A stretch of 5,662 bases of DNA. Source: Deltaproteobacteria bacterium (GTDB lineage Bacteria; Desulfobacterota; Syntrophia; Syntrophales; UBA2210). The notes under the pieces were generated by a model, which saw nothing but the letters and a program-made list of their open reading frames with translations, did no database searches and was not told the origin of the DNA. Below, one piece after another: positions 4,748-5,662 of the stretch. Each line of letters begins with the position of its first letter. Position 1 is the first letter of the stretch. The stretch spans positions 1-5,662 of the forward strand of contig JAFGPZ010000279.1 of the NCBI GenBank assembly GCA_016935935.1. Direction: 5' to 3'. The position numbers and the translations under genes are program-made.

Positions 4748-5662
4748 CTAAGCTTCGGGAAGATCATCGTCCATTTTAGAGAAAAATTTTCTCACTTCTT
4801 CAATCTCACCGGTCACGCGCATGGCCGGCAATGAAGAGAGGATAACTTTCCCGTAAGAGCTTTTTACAATACGAGTATCCAGAACAGCAATGACACCATA
4901 GTCATTCCTGCCCCGTATAAGCCTGCCGCAACCCTGCTTCAACGTCAGTATCGCCGAAGGAAGAGCGAGATCGGGAAACCACCTGTCACCCAGTCGGGCG
5001 CAACGTTCCTGATACACGGGGTCCCCGGGTGAAGAAAAGGGGAGCTTGCCGATAATGACCATGCTAAGATCATCGCCCCTTATATCCACCCCCTTCCAGA
5101 AGGTAGCCGTCGCGAAAAGAACGGAATTGGGTGTATCCTTGAACCATTGTATAAGTCTGGCGGGAGGCATATCCCCCTGTGATTTGGAAGGATAAGAAAT
5201 CGCTATATTCTCGGCAACATAATTTAGATGCCGGTATGAGGTAAACAGCACAAGCGCCCTCCCCCATGAAGCGTTGATCAAATCCCGTATAACACCAAGA
5301 CTTTCTCTCTGGAATGCTTCATCGTTGCCGCTACTCGGACTGGGAAGACCTCTGTTTACATAGAGGAGCGCCTGTTCCCTGTAATCGAAGGGTGAACCAA
5401 CGATCTTTTCCTCGAAGTCTTCGATCCCCAGCCTCCCCTTGATAAAGGTAAAATCTCCCCCCGAGGTCAGTGTTGCCGATGCCATGATAATGCATCTGTA
5501 CACAGCCCGAAGCGCATCAAAGGCCTGCCGCGATTCCACAAGGCTGCTTTTAAGCTCCAGTGAATCTCTGCTTCCCTCCATATAGTAAACCCTGTCTTTA
5601 TCACTCTGACCGATAAAATCATCGAGATCCGACGCAAAGGATTCCACATATCCTATTGTCGT
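4748..5662 (-). CDS. DinG/XPD-type ATP-dependent DNA helicase, C-terminal 304 residues (5' end outside window)
   Basis: The frame is open to the right edge, so the N-terminal half with the Walker A and DEAH motifs and any iron-sulfur cysteines is missing. The portion present is the second RecA-like domain of a superfamily 2 helicase of the DinG/YoaA/XPD group. Numbering from the window edge, motifs in order are MASATLT (60-66), VLFTSY (138-143), FATATFWKGVDIRGDDL (183-199), the KLPF loop (206-209), and QGCGRLIR with its arginine fingers (243-250), followed by DYGVIAVLDTRI. Such enzymes unwind DNA 5' to 3' with ATP, often at damaged forks, R-loops or other structured DNA. The GTG at 5645-5647 is an internal valine codon and not the start, because the helicase domain clearly extends upstream. 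It appears unrelated in function to the cytochrome and dsr genes and is separated from resB by 289 bases holding a MITE. DinG and YoaA cannot be told apart from this half. Confidence 0.9.
   Translation of the reverse strand, partial: TTIGYVESFASDLDDFIGQSDKDRVYYMEGSRDSLELKSSLVESRQAFDALRAVYRCIIMASATLTSGGDFTFIKGRLGIEDFEEKIVGSPFDYREQALLYVNRGLPSPSSGNDEAFQRESLGVIRDLINASWGRALVLFTSYRHLNYVAENIAISYPSKSQGDMPPARLIQWFKDTPNSVLFATATFWKGVDIRGDDLSMVIIGKLPFSSPGDPVYQERCARLGDRWFPDLALPSAILTLKQGCGRLIRGRNDYGVIAVLDTRIVKSSYGKVILSSLPAMRVTGEIEEVRKFFSKMDDDLPEA

Noticed and set aside
4741..4761. TTCCCG/CGGGAA hairpin overlapping the helicase stop codon as an intrinsic terminator
   Set aside because: The 6-bp stem includes coding sequence and the stop, and no T run follows on the minus strand.
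5645..5647. GTG as start of a complete 299-residue helicase
   Set aside because: The frame continues open to the window edge, and the helicase lacks its Walker A and DEAH half. It is a truncated view of a longer gene, not a short protein.

Overview
The window comes from a dissimilatory sulfur-metabolising anaerobe. Its clearest markers are the beginning of dsrK and a complete dsrM, both encoding subunits of the membrane DsrMKJOP complex that links the quinone pool to dissimilatory sulfite reduction. The base composition looks moderate, in the mid-to-high forties percent GC by eye. The DsrM and DsrK sequences look like those of sulfate or sulfite reducers of the Desulfobacterota (Deltaproteobacteria) or a neighbouring lineage such as Nitrospirota. 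I cannot fix the genus from sequence alone. Every gene lies on the minus strand, so the transcription order runs from right to left.

Right to left: (i) 4748-5662 is the C-terminal part of a DinG/XPD-type superfamily 2 DNA helicase, cut by the window edge. (ii) 4459-4747 is an intergenic stretch holding a 132-bp MITE-like element with 16-bp perfect terminal inverted repeats and a 5-bp target-site duplication. (iii) 3124-4458 resB and 2305-3123 ccsB/resC abut exactly and encode the two halves of a System II cytochrome c synthetase. (iv) 1991-2304 is a regulatory gap. It contains a weak terminator for the ccs pair, a near-consensus sigma-70 promoter reading left, and a 5' leader with two related hairpin-plus-G-run repeats in opposite orientation. 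(v) 1427-1990 encodes an RsbRD N-terminal-domain protein. (vi) 393-1430 is dsrM, joined to the previous gene by a 4-bp ATGA overlap. (vii) 1-389 is the start of dsrK, three bases after dsrM. dsrJ, dsrO and dsrP would be expected beyond the left edge.

Functionally the two blocks fit together. DsrJ of the DsrMKJOP complex is a multihaem c-type cytochrome, and resB-ccsB make the machinery that attaches haem to such proteins. DsrM carries four histidines with the same spacing as the haem b ligands of NarI, and DsrK begins with a CxxCxxCxxxC iron-sulfur site. The putative regulator or stress-sensor-like RsbRD protein is the first gene of the dsr transcription unit. No clearly undescribed system is visible. 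The points most worth a second look are the structured dsr leader with its paired G-quadruplex-capable repeats, the MITE with intact duplication, and the RsbRD protein translationally coupled to dsrM.
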